DNA of 64,000 nt, from contig NZ_CP040428.1 of the NCBI RefSeq assembly GCF_005671395.1, positions 186,001 through 250,000 of the forward strand, written 5' to 3'. The notes under the pieces are model-generated. The model saw only the letters and a program-made list of their open reading frames with translations. It ran no database searches and was not told where the DNA came from. This document shows positions 1-10,789 of this stretch, one piece after another. This DNA is from Jejubacter calystegiae (GTDB lineage: Bacteria; Pseudomonadota; Gammaproteobacteria; Enterobacterales; Enterobacteriaceae). Every line of letters starts with the position of its first letter. Within the stretch, counting starts at the first letter, position 1. Made by a program: the position numbers and the translations under genes.

Positions 1-169
1 TGATGACGAAAAAATCAGCGCCCCCAGCATAACCGCAAATAATTCCAGCGAACAACTGTTAGCTCAAAATAATTGTGTGACTGCCTGTAACTGTCAGCGC
101 TCCGCATCGCGTCAGCCTGCCTTTTCCTTTACAATCAGACCATTGTAGACCCTAACCGGAGACCCCGAA
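1..169. other. window edge, upstream region of the HD-domain gene
   Basis: No complete gene is visible. On the minus strand a frame with an ATG at 30 runs off the window edge reading MLGALIFSSS. It is preceded in frame by hydrophobic codons (ELFAV), so it could be the start of a membrane protein outside the window. No good ribosome binding site supports this. The last 40 bases carry the leader and GGAGA ribosome binding site of the gene starting at 170. Confidence 0.3.
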
Positions 170-769
170 ATGACCGCCACCGCCACCCCCGATGCCCTGC
201 ACCAGGTTATCGCCTTCCTGATGGAGCTGGATAAGCTCAAACAGGTGGAGCGGCGAACCCGGCTTATCGGCAACAGCCGCCATGAAAACTCCGCCGAACA
301 CAGCTGGCATCTGGCGATGGGCGCACTGAGCCTGTACCCGTTCGCGCCGCAGGGGGTCGATATTGGTCGGGTCGTGAAAATGGCGCTGCTTCACGACATC
401 GTGGAGATCGACGTGGGTGACGTACTGGTCTACGATCTGGCAGGCCGCGAAGCGGTGGAAGAGCAGGAAGCCCGGGCCGCCGAACGTCTTTTCGGGTTAC
501 TGCCCCAGCCCATGGCGGGCGAGTTTCTGCTGCTCTGGCAGGAATACGAAGCGGGTGAAAGTCTGGATGCCCGCTTTGCCGGCGCTCTGGATCGCGTCCT
601 GCCGGTGTTGCAGAATCTGCATAATGAAGGCCGCAGCTGGCTGGAAAATAATATTGCTCTGGAGCAGGTTATACAGCGTAACGCCCACGTAGCCGACACC
701 CTGCCCGAGCTGTGGCACTATGTGGAAGGCCAGCTTCAGATTGCTCAGCAGAAAGGCTGGCTGCGTTAA
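170..769 (+). CDS. HD-domain phosphohydrolase (HDDC2/YfbR-like)
   Basis: This 199-residue cytoplasmic protein is a metal-dependent HD-superfamily hydrolase. The ligand set is visible: His44 in the ENSAEHSW motif, His75-Asp76 in LLHDIVEID, and Asp141 in ALDRVLP. Relatives with this layout (human HDDC2, yeast YGK1, E. coli YfbR) are 5'-deoxynucleotidases that release nucleosides from dNMPs; nucleotidase activity here is inferred from the family. It is not the YfbR orthologue, because the N-terminal half differs clearly. The start is set by GGAGA ten bases upstream. A MurR/RpiR regulator follows 24 bp downstream on the same strand, so the two are probably co-transcribed. That association does not by itself reveal the substrate. 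Confidence 0.8.
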   Translation: MTATATPDALHQVIAFLMELDKLKQVERRTRLIGNSRHENSAEHSWHLAMGALSLYPFAPQGVDIGRVVKMALLHDIVEIDVGDVLVYDLAGREAVEEQEARAAERLFGLLPQPMAGEFLLLWQEYEAGESLDARFAGALDRVLPVLQNLHNEGRSWLENNIALEQVIQRNAHVADTLPELWHYVEGQLQIAQQKGWLR

Positions 770-793
770 AGCCGCCGCAAGAGGAATAGCCAC

Positions 794-1522
794 GTGTCGA
801 TGTTCACCCATGCCGCCATCGCCAGCCTCAATAACCTGGAGATGACGGTCTACCACTTTGTCATTAAAAATCGCGACAAAGTGATGTACATGACCATTCG
901 CGAGCTGGCGGAAGCGGCAGGGGTTTCCACCACCACGGTGTTACGCTTCTGCCGTAAGCTTAACTGCGATGGCTATTCCGAATTCCGTATTCGCTATAAG
1001 CTCTGGCTGGAGCAGAATACGCCACAGCAGGATATTTTCGCCGTGGGTGAAATCATCCGCTATTTTAACAGCATCAATACCGCCGAATTTGATACCCTGC
1101 TCGATCGCGCCGCCGAGATTATTCTTGCTTCTGAGCGCATTATTTTCGTTGGCGTAGGCACTTCTGGCGCCATGGCGAAATATGGCGCCCGCTACTTTTC
1201 TAATATGGGGAAATTCAGTAATCATATTGATGACCCTTATTTCCCGATCACCAGCGATATGGCCCGTAATGCGCTGGCTATCGTGCTGTCGGTTTCCGGC
1301 GAAACCGAAGAGATTCTGCGCTTCGCCAGCCAGTTCAGCCTGCACCACTGCAAGGTGCTCTCGGTCACCAGCCACGACGGTTCACGACTGGCAAAGCTGG
1401 CCGATTTTAATATCTCGTGGCACATCCCCCAGACCCGCCTTGACGGCGGTTATGACATCACCACCCAGATCCCGGTTATCTATATCCTGGAATCGCTTGG
1501 CCGCCGACTGGTCAGAAAATAG
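794..1522 (+). CDS. MurR/RpiR family transcriptional regulator
   Basis: The protein has 242 residues: an N-terminal RpiR-type helix-turn-helix (about residues 30-55, IRELAEAAGVSTTTVLRFCRKL) and a C-terminal SIS sugar-isomerase domain (about 105-235, with GVGTSGAMAKY and VLSVSGETEEI). SIS domains in this family bind phosphosugars. The start is GTG at 794 behind AGAGGAA; an in-frame ATG two codons on is an alternative. It lies 163 bp upstream of bglA on the same strand, so control of the beta-glucoside phosphate hydrolase, with a phosphorylated glucoside as effector, is a reasonable inference from position. No phosphotransferase permease is adjacent, so the inducer remains open. Confidence 0.85.
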   Translation: MSMFTHAAIASLNNLEMTVYHFVIKNRDKVMYMTIRELAEAAGVSTTTVLRFCRKLNCDGYSEFRIRYKLWLEQNTPQQDIFAVGEIIRYFNSINTAEFDTLLDRAAEIILASERIIFVGVGTSGAMAKYGARYFSNMGKFSNHIDDPYFPITSDMARNALAIVLSVSGETEEILRFASQFSLHHCKVLSVTSHDGSRLAKLADFNISWHIPQTRLDGGYDITTQIPVIYILESLGRRLVRK

Positions 1523-1528
1523 CGAATA

Positions 1529-1590
1529 AAAAAACAGGGTGTTTTTTATAAGTAACATGTCACTTTTTCTGCTATTTGTTATAGCGTGAC
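1529..1590. promoter_or_regulatory. inverted repeats between the RpiR gene and bglA
   Basis: An A-tract/T-tract hairpin (arms 1529-1536 and 1540-1547 around GGG) follows the regulator gene and could act as a weak terminator. It is followed by the inverted pair GTCAC (1559-1563) and GTGAC (1586-1590) in AT-rich DNA ahead of bglA. The pair could be an operator for the adjacent regulator. This is inference from symmetry and position only. Confidence 0.35.
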
Positions 1591-1679
1591 TTTTTATTTC
1601 TCTTTGCTAGACTCGGCCTCAACAGCAATAATCAGGCTGGTTTATCACCTTATAATTTAATTATATTTACGGTATCTGA

Positions 1680-3128
<1,449 letters not shown>

Positions 3129-3134
3129 TCCCAC

Positions 3135-3158
3135 CGCCACGCCCTGTCGGGCGTGGCG
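3135..3158 (+). terminator. hairpin terminator after bglA
   Basis: A perfect 10-bp stem (CGCCACGCCC with GGGCGTGGCG) closes a four-base TGTC loop six bases after the bglA stop. The following T-run is poor, so termination efficiency is uncertain. Confidence 0.6.
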
Positions 3159-3227
3159 TTATGCTATCCCTCTGATTATTCATTCGTTAAAAGCTATCAC
3201 AGCGATAGAGGCGACCAGTTAAAGTTG

Positions 3228-3241
3228 TTGACGCTCATCAA
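3228..3241 (+). promoter_or_regulatory. FNR box of the cytochrome c peroxidase gene
   Basis: TTGACGCTCATCAA matches the FNR consensus TTGAT-N4-ATCAA at nine of ten positions. Its centre lies 72 bases upstream of the start codon. If this is a class II site centred at -41.5, transcription would begin near 3276 and the -10 hexamer would fall on CACTAT at 3264-3269, an acceptable -10 sequence. E. coli yhjA is known to be activated by FNR, which fits. Confidence 0.65.
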
Positions 3242-3306
3242 TCCTGATTATTTTTTCACCCGGCACTATGGCGAGGCACATTTGCTTCTGAAGGGATAAC
3301 AGGACA

Positions 3307-4698
3307 ATGAAAAAAATAACTAAACTCGGGGTAGGGATGCTGGCCATCGCCACCATCTGCTATTTTGGTCTGGTGGGTTATGTCTGGCAGCATGACAAAC
3401 AGCGCAATGTCGCAACGCTACCAGAAAAATCCACTCCGGAAATCAACCGTAGCGTGCTGGGCATTATGCGCGAAAAAGGCTGCGACTACTGCCATACGGT
3501 ATCCGCCAATTTGCCATTTTACGCCTCGCTTCCCGTGGCGAAGCAGCTGATGGAGTACGACATGACCCTGGGCTACAAATCCTTTAGCCTGGAGCCAGTT
3601 ATGCGTAGCCTACGGGAAAAGGGGCCTGTCCCCCAGAGCGATCTCAGTAAGATCGAATGGGTGATGGAGCACCAGACCATGCCGCCAACCCGCTATACCG
3701 CCCTGCACTGGGCCGGTAGCTTTAGCGATAGCGAACGCGCCACCCTGCTCGAATGGGTGAAAGAGCAGCGGCTGAAATATTACGCCGCGCCGGATATGGC
3801 AAAATCACGCCTCAATGAGCCGGTACAGCCCATTCCACGCGCACTGCCGGTCGATGGGCAAAAAGTGGCTCTGGGCTTCCGCCTGTATCACGATCCGCGC
3901 CTGTCAGGTGATAACTCCATTTCGTGCGCGCACTGCCACCAGTTGGGTGCAGGCGGTGTGGATAGCAGAAAGACTTCGCTCGGGGTCAGGAATCAGATCG
4001 GCCCTATCAACGCTCCTACCGTCTTTAACGCGGTCTTTAACGTCGAACAGTTCTGGGACGGTCGTGCCGCCACGCTTCAGATCCAGGCTGGTGGGCCGCC
4101 GCTCAATCCCATCGAAATGGCGTCCGAATCCTGGCAGCAGATTATCGACAAGCTGAGCCAGGACAACGTCTTCGTCCGCGAATTTAGCGCCGTTTATCCA
4201 CAGGGGCTTAGCAGCGTCACCATCACCGACGCCATCGCCGAATTTGAAAAGACGCTGATTACGCCGGACTCCCCGTTCGATAATTACCTGCGCGGCGACG
4301 ACAGTGCCCTGACGGCACAACAGAAACGCGGATGGCAGCTGTTTAAAGATAACAAGTGCGCCACCTGCCATACCGGTACAATTCTGGGGGGACGCTCGTT
4401 CGAACCGCTGGGGCTGAAGCGCGATTTTGCCTTCGGTACGGTCACCGACGCCGATGTGGGGCGAATGAACGTGACGCGTGAAGTACGCGACCGGTTGCGC
4501 CAGAAGGTACCAACCCTGCGTAACGTGGCGCTGACCGCTCCTTACTTCCATCGCGGTGATGTTGCCACGCTGGATGAAGCCGTGAAGCTGATGCTGCGCT
4601 ATCAGGTGGGGACATCATTACCCCAGAAGGATGTGGACGATATTGTCGCGTTCCTGGAAAGCCTGACCGGGGTTTATACGCCTTACCCCATGCCGTAA
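3307..4698 (+). CDS. ccp: tri-haem cytochrome c peroxidase (YhjA/Ccp family)
   Basis: The 463-residue protein has an N-terminal membrane anchor (about residues 8-27) and three CXXCH haem c sites: CDYCH at 59-63, CAHCH at 207-211 and CATCH at 351-355. Classical bacterial diheme peroxidases have two sites. The extra N-terminal haem domain and similar total length are the mark of E. coli YhjA (Ccp), a quinol-fed periplasmic peroxidase that lets cells use hydrogen peroxide as a respiratory acceptor under low oxygen. A good FNR box precedes the gene. In E. coli the gene lies near gadA, not beside bglA, so its position here is a rearrangement or local acquisition. It appears intact and monocistronic. 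Confidence 0.93.
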   Translation: MKKITKLGVGMLAIATICYFGLVGYVWQHDKQRNVATLPEKSTPEINRSVLGIMREKGCDYCHTVSANLPFYASLPVAKQLMEYDMTLGYKSFSLEPVMRSLREKGPVPQSDLSKIEWVMEHQTMPPTRYTALHWAGSFSDSERATLLEWVKEQRLKYYAAPDMAKSRLNEPVQPIPRALPVDGQKVALGFRLYHDPRLSGDNSISCAHCHQLGAGGVDSRKTSLGVRNQIGPINAPTVFNAVFNVEQFWDGRAATLQIQAGGPPLNPIEMASESWQQIIDKLSQDNVFVREFSAVYPQGLSSVTITDAIAEFEKTLITPDSPFDNYLRGDDSALTAQQKRGWQLFKDNKCATCHTGTILGGRSFEPLGLKRDFAFGTVTDADVGRMNVTREVRDRLRQKVPTLRNVALTAPYFHRGDVATLDEAVKLMLRYQVGTSLPQKDVDDIVAFLESLTGVYTPYPMP

Positions 4699-4820
4699 CG
4701 CATTCTCTCGTAGGGGGGGGACTGATAGCGATAAAATTTTATCCAGCCCGCCCCGATAATGGTGATAACGGGTAGCAGTATTTACCGGTTATCACTCCTG
4801 TTCACTACGAAGAAACTATT

Positions 4821-5010
4821 ATGGACGTCGCTCATATTGATTCCATGTCGGCCACGCCAGATCAGATGCAGCTACGCTGCCGGGATCGGCAATACCGTTC
4901 TCAAAAAAGCCATCAATTCGCAGTCCGGTACCGCGCTCACCCTTCTGGAATCCGAACCTGTACTACCGTCGAATCCGGCAATTAATCGCAATATTAACGT
5001 GACGGACTAA
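4821..5010 (+). pseudogene. YjfB-like putative motility protein, frameshifted
   Basis: Two overlapping frames together spell one small protein of the YjfB family. The first frame starts with ATG at 4821 (MDVAHIDSMSATPDQMQLR). Near 4870-4882 the match passes to the next frame, which continues AAGIGNTVLKKAINSQS and ends with NPAINRNINVTD at a TAA at 5008-5010. Family members are about 60 residues and begin MDV, carry a VLKKA motif and end with an NPA-x-G/N-RNI signature. The first frame alone reads on into unrelated sequence and stops at about 54 codons. One inserted base (or two lost) explains it, so this is either a recent pseudogene or a sequencing error. The family name implies motility, but its function is not established. 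Confidence 0.7.
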
Positions 5011-5053
5011 TCAGAACCGGGGCGCCTGCGCCCCATTGAATGGCAGGAAAGCG

Positions 5054-5797
5054 CTATTTTCCCCCGGACAGGTCAATAAAACTGCCGGTGACGTAAGAGG
5101 CGCTATCGCTTAACAGCCATGCGATAGCTTCCGCGACCTCCTGCGGCTGACCCCCACGCTGCATCGGCAGCGATGCCTTAACCCGATCCACACGGCCAGG
5201 CTCGCCGCCATCACCATGCATGTCGGTATAGATAAAACCGGGACGCACGCCATTAACCCGAATGCCCTGCCCTGCAACTTCCAGCGACAGGCCGGTTGTC
5301 ATGGTATCTATAGCCCCTTTAGAAGCGGCATAGTCGACATACTCTCCGGGGGATCCCAGCCGCGCTGCCGCAGACGAGACGTTAACGATAGCGCCGCCCG
5401 CCCCGCCGTGGCGATGGGACATGCGCTTTACCGCTTCACGGCAGCACAGAAAGGAGCCAGTCACGTTGGTCGCCAGCACCCGGTTTATCCGTTCGGCATC
5501 CAGCTGTTCAAGCGTTGCCTGCTGGAATAAGATACCGGCATTATTCACCAGTGCGCTGAGCGGTTCACCCGCCCGATCCAGACGTTCAAACATCGCAACC
5601 ACCTGCTGCTCGTCGGCAATATCGGCCTGTACCGCGAAGGCGCTACCGCCTGCGGCAGCGATCTCCTCAACCACCTGGCTGGCCGCCGCTTCATTACGCA
5701 GATAGTTTACCGCCACGCAGTACCCCTGACGGGCCAGCAGCAGTGAGGTGGCCCGCCCAATTCCCCGGCTGGCGCCGGTGACCAGAGCCAGTGTCAT
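5054..5797 (-). CDS. ygfF: SDR family oxidoreductase YgfF
   Basis: This 247-residue short-chain dehydrogenase/reductase closely matches E. coli YgfF. The nucleotide-binding GASRGIGRA motif is at residues 8-16, the NNAG motif in the middle, the catalytic Ser in VNVSSAAARLG and the YAASK pair about 15 residues later. The C-terminus ends with YVTGSFIDLSGGK, typical of classical SDRs. Substrate and cofactor preference are unknown in E. coli as well. It lies downstream of gcvP on the same strand, separated by 76 bp containing a GAGAGGG palindrome, so it is probably transcribed separately or as an attenuated extension of the gcv operon. Confidence 0.93.
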   Translation of the reverse strand: MTLALVTGASRGIGRATSLLLARQGYCVAVNYLRNEAAASQVVEEIAAAGGSAFAVQADIADEQQVVAMFERLDRAGEPLSALVNNAGILFQQATLEQLDAERINRVLATNVTGSFLCCREAVKRMSHRHGGAGGAIVNVSSAAARLGSPGEYVDYAASKGAIDTMTTGLSLEVAGQGIRVNGVRPGFIYTDMHGDGGEPGRVDRVKASLPMQRGGQPQEVAEAIAWLLSDSASYVTGSFIDLSGGK

Positions 5798-5842
5798 AGG
5801 TTATTCCTCTGCAGATGTGCGAACATTTCCCCCTCACCCTGG

Positions 5843-5864
5843 CCCTCTCCCCGAGGGGAGAGGG
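5843..5864. repeat. GAGAGGG intergenic palindrome, copy 1
   Basis: CCCTCTCCCC and GGGGAGAGGG form a hairpin between gcvP and ygfF, preceded by CCCTCACCCT. Closely similar copies lie at 21178-21201, 32076-32142 (two) and 46550-46596. The hairpin probably limits read-through from the gcv operon or stabilises its 3' end. Confidence 0.75.
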
Positions 5865-5873
5865 AACTTTAGA

Positions 5874-8747
5874 TTACTGATATTCGCTGATGGGAACACA
5901 GGAACAGAACAGATTACGGTCACCGTAAACGTCATCCAGACGTTTTACCGTCGGCCAGTATTTGTTCTGCTGCCCGGCCGGGAATACCGCCAGTTCACGG
6001 CTGTAAGGGTGACTCCACTCGCTCACCAGCTCCTGCTGAATGTGCGGCGCGTTAACCAGCGGGTTATCCTCCAGCGGCCACTCGCCGTCCGCCACCCGGT
6101 CGATTTCGCGACGAATGGTCAGCATGGCGTCGATAAAGCGATCCAGTTCCATTTGGCTTTCCGATTCCGTCGGCTCCACCATCAGGGTGCCCGCCACCGG
6201 GAAGGACATGGTCGGCGCATGGAAACCGTAATCGATCAGACGCTTGGCGATATCCATTTCACTGATACCGGTCTGCTCTTTCAGCGGACGAATATCCAGG
6301 ATGCACTCATGGGCCACCCGACCATCGCGCCCGGTATAGAGCACCGGATAAGCCGACTTCAGGCGGCTGGCGATGTAGTTGGCGTTCAGAATCGCCACCT
6401 GGCTCGCCTTCTTCAGACCCTGAGCCCCCATCATCCGGATATACATCCAGCTAATGGGCAGGATCGACGCGCTGCCGAACGGCGCGGCGGAAACCGCCCC
6501 CTGAGTGGTCAGCGTTCCTTCAATCTGCACCACGCTGTGGCCCGGCACGAACGGTGCCAGATGCGCTTTCACGCCGATGGGGCCCATACCCGGACCGCCG
6601 CCGCCGTGCGGAATGCAGAAGGTTTTGTGCAGATTCAGGTGCGAAACATCCGCGCCGATATGGCCCGGGCTGGTGATCCCCACCTGGGCGTTCATATTGG
6701 CGCCATCCAGATACACCTGACCGCCAAACTGATGCACTATCTGGCAAACCTCGCGGATCGTCTCTTCATAAACGCCGTGGGTGGAAGGATAGGTCACCAT
6801 GATGCAGGAAAGCTGCTCCCCCGCCTGTTCCGCCTTCGCCCGCAGATCCGCAAGATCGATATTGCCCTGTTTATCACAGGCCACTACCACCACCTGCATT
6901 CCCGCCATTTGGGCCGAGGCCGGGTTGGTGCCGTGGGCGGAGCTCGGGATCAGGCAGATATCGCGCCCGCTTTCGTTGCGGCTGGCATGATAGCGACGAA
7001 TCGCCAGCAGACCGGCATATTCCCCCTGGGCGCCGGAGTTCGGCTGCATGCAAAGCGCATCATAGCCGGTCAGCTTCACCAGCCACTCGGAAAGCTGGCC
7101 TATCATCAACTGATAGCCTTCCGCCTGCTCCGGCGGGCAGAAAGGATGCAGGCTGGCGAATTCCGGCCAGGTGATGGGGATCATCTCTGCCGCCGCGTTG
7201 AGCTTCATGGTGCAGGAGCCCAACGGGATCATCGCCTGGTTAAGGGCCAGATCCTTACGCTCCAGGCCGTGCATGTAGCGCATCATCTCGGTTTCGCTAT
7301 GGTAGCGATTAAAGTTGGGATGCGTCAGGATCTCGTCGTCGCGCAACATAGCCTGCGGCACGGAGCGGCTGTCGAGCGCCACCTCTTTATCCAGCGCGTC
7401 AATCTCAAAACCATGATCGTCGCCTGTCAGCACGCTAAGCAGATCGAGAACGTCCTGACGGGTGGTGGTTTCATCCAGGGTAATGCCTACCGCGCCCGGA
7501 GTATCGCTGCGCAGGTTGATTTCGCGCTGCTCCGCCCGGGCCAGAACGCCCGCCTTATCTGCCACTTCAACGCACAGAGTATCGAACCAGCTCTCGTGGC
7601 GCAGCGTTAGCCCCTTCGTCTTCAACCCGGCGGCCAGAATATCGGTGAAGCGGTGGATACGGTTCGCGATGCGCTTCAGCCCCTGCGGACCGTGCCACAC
7701 GGCGTAGAAACCGGCGATATTGGCCAGCAGCACCTGTGAAGTACAGATATTGGAGTTCGCCTTTTCGCGGCGGATATGCTGCTCACGGGTCTGCATCGCC
7801 ATACGCAACGCGGTCTGACCGGATGCATCACGGGATACGCCGATAATGCGTCCTGGCATTGAGCGTTTGAATTCATCGCGGGCGGCGAAGAAGGCCGCAT
7901 GCGGACCGCCATAGCCCATCGGCACCCCAAAGCGCTGGGCGGAACCAAAGGCGATATCCGCCCCCTGTTTGCCGGGGGCAGTCAGCAGTACCAGCGCCAT
8001 CAGATCGGCGGCGACGCTGACAATAATCTTGCGGCTCTTCAGTTCGGCGATAAGGTCGCCGTAATCGTGGACTTCACCGGTCGTACCTGCCTGCTGGAGC
8101 AGTACGCCAAACAAATCCTGGTGTTCGGTCGCGCGCCGGGCTTCGTCAACGATCACCTCAAACCCAAAGGTTTCGGCGCGGGTACGGACCACGTCCAGGG
8201 TCTGGGGATGCACGTCTGCCGCTACGAAGAAGCGGTTGGCGCCCTTAAGCTTACTGGCGCGCTTCGCCATCGCCATGGCTTCAGCGGCGGCGGTCGCTTC
8301 ATCCAACAGCGAAGCAGAGGCGATATCCAGCCCGGTAAGATCCAGCGTCAGTTGCTGGAAGTTCAGCAGCGCCTCCAGGCGCCCCTGAGAGACTTCCGGC
8401 TGATACGGAGTGTAGGCGGTATACCAGCCCGGATTCTCCAGCATGTTGCGCAGAATCACGGGCGGGGTATGCACGGCGGCATAGCCCATACCAATCCAGG
8501 ATTTAAAGCATTTATTGCGGCGGGCGATAGCTTTTAGCTCCGCCAGCGCGTCGTGTTCGGTGGCCGCACCAGAGGTGTTGGGCGGTTCGGCCAGTTGTAT
8601 ATCCGCTGGCACTATCTGCGCAATCAGCGCATCCAGGGAGTCGGCGCCCACCGCTTCCAGCATCTGCTTCTGCTGTTCGGAGGAAGGGCCAATATGCCTG
8701 TCGATAAAGGCTTCGCTGTTTTCAAGCTGGCTTAGGGTCTGATTCAT
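5874..8747 (-). CDS. gcvP: glycine dehydrogenase (decarboxylating), P protein
   Basis: The 957-residue GcvP is the PLP-dependent P protein of the glycine cleavage system. It decarboxylates glycine and passes the aminomethyl group to lipoylated GcvH. The length equals that of E. coli GcvP. The PLP lysine is about residue 708 in [20 protein letters not shown], and the glycine-rich stretch after it is the usual cofactor loop. It is the last gene of gcvT-gcvH-gcvP, 65 bp after gcvH with a strong GC hairpin in the gap. The operon supplies 5,10-methylenetetrahydrofolate; in E. coli it is controlled by GcvA, GcvR, Lrp and PurR. Confidence 0.98.
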   Translation of the reverse strand: MNQTLSQLENSEAFIDRHIGPSSEQQKQMLEAVGADSLDALIAQIVPADIQLAEPPNTSGAATEHDALAELKAIARRNKCFKSWIGMGYAAVHTPPVILRNMLENPGWYTAYTPYQPEVSQGRLEALLNFQQLTLDLTGLDIASASLLDEATAAAEAMAMAKRASKLKGANRFFVAADVHPQTLDVVRTRAETFGFEVIVDEARRATEHQDLFGVLLQQAGTTGEVHDYGDLIAELKSRKIIVSVAADLMALVLLTAPGKQGADIAFGSAQRFGVPMGYGGPHAAFFAARDEFKRSMPGRIIGVSRDASGQTALRMAMQTREQHIRREKANSNICTSQVLLANIAGFYAVWHGPQGLKRIANRIHRFTDILAAGLKTKGLTLRHESWFDTLCVEVADKAGVLARAEQREINLRSDTPGAVGITLDETTTRQDVLDLLSVLTGDDHGFEIDALDKEVALDSRSVPQAMLRDDEILTHPNFNRYHSETEMMRYMHGLERKDLALNQAMIPLGSCTMKLNAAAEMIPITWPEFASLHPFCPPEQAEGYQLMIGQLSEWLVKLTGYDALCMQPNSGAQGEYAGLLAIRRYHASRNESGRDICLIPSSAHGTNPASAQMAGMQVVVVACDKQGNIDLADLRAKAEQAGEQLSCIMVTYPSTHGVYEETIREVCQIVHQFGGQVYLDGANMNAQVGITSPGHIGADVSHLNLHKTFCIPHGGGGPGMGPIGVKAHLAPFVPGHSVVQIEGTLTTQGAVSAAPFGSASILPISWMYIRMMGAQGLKKASQVAILNANYIASRLKSAYPVLYTGRDGRVAHECILDIRPLKEQTGISEMDIAKRLIDYGFHAPTMSFPVAGTLMVEPTESESQMELDRFIDAMLTIRREIDRVADGEWPLEDNPLVNAPHIQQELVSEWSHPYSRELAVFPAGQQNKYWPTVKRLDDVYGDRNLFCSCVPISEYQ

Positions 8748-8783
8748 GAGCTGTGCTTCCGGGTCGCAAAGGGCAAAACAACA

Positions 8784-8806
8784 GGGGCCGGGCGATGCCC
8801 GGCCCC
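8784..8806 (-). promoter_or_regulatory. GC-rich hairpin between gcvH and gcvP
   Basis: A perfect 10-bp stem GGGGCCGGGC / GCCCGGCCCC with a three-base loop lies seven bases after gcvH. No T-run follows on the transcribed strand, so it looks more like an mRNA-stabilising or partial attenuation element that sets the gcvH to gcvP ratio than a full terminator. Confidence 0.55.
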
Positions 8807-8812
8807 TTTACT

Positions 8813-9199
8813 TTATTCGTCCAACAGGGCGGTATAGGCTTCGGCGTCAAGCAGCGCGGCGACTTCGGCTTCGTCGCTGGCTTTAATTTTAAAGATCCAG
8901 CCGCCAGCGTAAGGCTCGCTGTTAACCAGCTCCGGAGAGTCGCTCAGTGTATCGTTCACGGCCACGATTTCGCCGCTCACCGGCGCATAGATATCGGACG
9001 CCGCCTTAACGGATTCCGCGACCGCGCAGTCGTCTCCCGCGCTAACCGTGGCGCCCTGTTCCGGCAGGTCGATGAACACCATATCGCCCAGTAGCTCCTG
9101 CGCGTGTTCGGTAATGCCCACGGTGTAAGTGCCATCGGCTTCCTTACGCAGCCATTCATGCTCTTTGCTGTATTTCAGTTCGTTCGGCACATTGCTCAT
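8813..9199 (-). CDS. gcvH: glycine cleavage system H protein
   Basis: GcvH is the lipoyl carrier that shuttles the aminomethyl intermediate among P, T and L proteins. The 128-residue protein starts with [16 protein letters not shown] as in E. coli. The ATG at 9199 is preceded by AGGAG at the right spacing, so a longer frame starting at 9229 is not used. The lipoylated lysine is Lys65 in [11 protein letters not shown]. It is the second gene of the gcv operon. Confidence 0.97.
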   Translation of the reverse strand: MSNVPNELKYSKEHEWLRKEADGTYTVGITEHAQELLGDMVFIDLPEQGATVSAGDDCAVAESVKAASDIYAPVSGEIVAVNDTLSDSPELVNSEPYAGGWIFKIKASDEAEVAALLDAEAYTALLDE

Positions 9200-9286
9200 C
9201 TTTGTTCTCCTGAATTGTTCGGTATCCACTGTGGGCGGCCTCCATGGCGTCAGGCCGGCCCCGAATTGGCTAAAGCGATATCACAT

Positions 9287-10384
9287 TCACTGCGCGACCG
9301 GTTTGCCCGCGCGCACAAAAACCGGTTTGGTGACTTTTACCGGCATCTCGCGATTACGGATCTGCACGATAGCGGTGTCGCCAATGCCTGCCGGCACCCG
9401 GGCCAGCGCAATGCTGTAACCCAGGGTCGGCGAAAATGAACCGCTGGTGATTTTCCCTTCCTGCAGATTGCCTTCGGCATCGGTAAAGCGCACAGGTAAG
9501 TCGTTACGCAGCACGCCTTTGTCGGTCATGATCAGTCCGACCAGTTGTTCGGTGCCCTGCTCGCGCTGTGCTTCCAGCACCTCACGACCGATAAAGTCGC
9601 GATCCGCCGGTTCCCAGGCGATGGTCCACCCCATATTGGCCGCCAGCGGCGATACCCCTTCGTCCATCTCCTGGCCGTACAGGTTCATACCGGCTTCAAG
9701 GCGTAGCGTATCTCTGGCACCAAGGCCGCAGGGCTTTACGCCCGCGTCCACCAACTGCTGCCAGAATGCCGCCGCCTGTTCATTAGGCAGGGCAATCTCA
9801 TAGCCCGCTTCGCCGGTATAACCGGTGGTGGCAATAAAGAAGTCGCCAGCCTGAACCCCGAAGAACGGTTTCATTCCCTCAACCGCCGCACGCTGCTGGT
9901 CGTTAAACAGGCCCACCGCTTTGGCCTGGGCGTTGGGGCCCTGAACCGCAATCAGCGCCAGATCGTCACGCACGGTGATCTCTACCTCGTAATCAGCGGC
10001 GTGGCGGGTTATCCATTCAAGATCTTTTTCGCGGGTGGCGGAGTTCACCACCAGGCGGAACCCGTCATCGGCAAGGAAGTAGACAATCAGGTCGTCGATA
10101 ACGCCAGCGGAGGCGTTAAGCATGGCGGTGTAGAGCGCCTTGCCCGGTTTGGTCAGTTTGGCGACGTCGTTCGCCAGCAGATAACGCAGGAACTCCCGGG
10201 TGCGACTGCCGCGCAGGTCAACGATGGTCATGTGCGAGACATCAAACATTCCAGCATCGGTACGCACCGCATGGTGCTCGTCCAACTGGGAACCGTAGTG
10301 CAGCGGCATCATCCAACCGTGGAAATCCACCATACGCGCACCGCAAAGATTATGTTGTTCAAACAAAGGGGTCTGTTGAGCCAT
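9287..10384 (-). CDS. gcvT: glycine cleavage system T protein (aminomethyltransferase)
   Basis: GcvT transfers the methylene carbon from aminomethyl-lipoyl GcvH to tetrahydrofolate and releases ammonia. The 365-residue protein matches E. coli GcvT in length and begins [21 protein letters not shown]. The folate-binding region includes [17 protein letters not shown] and the conserved [10 protein letters not shown] segment. It is first in the operon. Upstream lies a 405-bp control region with a PurR-type box. An 87-bp gap separates it from gcvH. Confidence 0.98.
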   Translation of the reverse strand: MAQQTPLFEQHNLCGARMVDFHGWMMPLHYGSQLDEHHAVRTDAGMFDVSHMTIVDLRGSRTREFLRYLLANDVAKLTKPGKALYTAMLNASAGVIDDLIVYFLADDGFRLVVNSATREKDLEWITRHAADYEVEITVRDDLALIAVQGPNAQAKAVGLFNDQQRAAVEGMKPFFGVQAGDFFIATTGYTGEAGYEIALPNEQAAAFWQQLVDAGVKPCGLGARDTLRLEAGMNLYGQEMDEGVSPLAANMGWTIAWEPADRDFIGREVLEAQREQGTEQLVGLIMTDKGVLRNDLPVRFTDAEGNLQEGKITSGSFSPTLGYSIALARVPAGIGDTAIVQIRNREMPVKVTKPVFVRAGKPVAQ

Positions 10385-10473
10385 CTCTTCCTCGTTTTCC
10401 GTTCAGATGGGCGGCGTTGTCCGCCCGCCGGATCGGCGGACGAAACCCGGCGCCGGTGCCGCAACGGGCATCG

Positions 10474-10489
10474 ACGCAAACGTTACCTT
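10474..10489 (-). promoter_or_regulatory. PurR operator of gcvT
   Basis: ACGCAAACGTTACCTT matches the PurR consensus ACGCAAACGTTTNCNT at nearly every position, including the central CG. It lies 90 bp upstream of gcvT. PurR repression of gcv is established in E. coli. Confidence 0.7.
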
Positions 10490-10754
10490 TACATTGAACT
10501 TACCACCGAAAGGACGGCTGAACCATAAGCAGACACATTAGCGGATGAGGTTCAGGATGAACAAAGGAGACAGTGAATATGACTGGCAAAATGCGAAACA
10601 ATGCACATAATCGCATCGTATTTAGGCTAAAAATCAGAATCAGATAACATTTATGATAAAAATAAGAACAATTCCACTACATCGAATTTCGCCACGGATA
10701 AATAAAACTAATGCGAAATGAGCGATGAAATTAGAATATTTCAAATGAGATATT

Positions 10755-10776
10755 TCTCCCGGCGGACGCCGGGAGA
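10755..10776 (-). terminator. hairpin after ubiI
   Basis: TCTCCCGGC and GCCGGGAGA form a nine-bp stem with a four-base loop shortly after the ubiI stop. The run beyond it on the transcribed strand is AT-rich rather than pure T, so strength is uncertain. Confidence 0.5.
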
Positions 10777-10789
10777 GGAAGAGTGGAAG

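Larger units (their letters stand above)
10385..10789. promoter_or_regulatory. gcv operon control region
   Basis: This 405-bp gap between gcvT and ubiI holds no convincing gene. The half next to gcvT is GC-rich and contains a PurR-like box. The distal half is AT-rich and has the inverted pair CTAAT (10708-10712) and ATTAG (10730-10734); CTAAT is the core recognised by GcvA in E. coli. AT-rich tracts would suit Lrp. Site assignments are by resemblance. Confidence 0.5.

Noticed and set aside
5748-7610. 620-codon plus-strand frame opposite gcvP and ygfF
   Set aside because: It spans two real genes on the other strand and shows shadow composition; gcvP is unambiguous.
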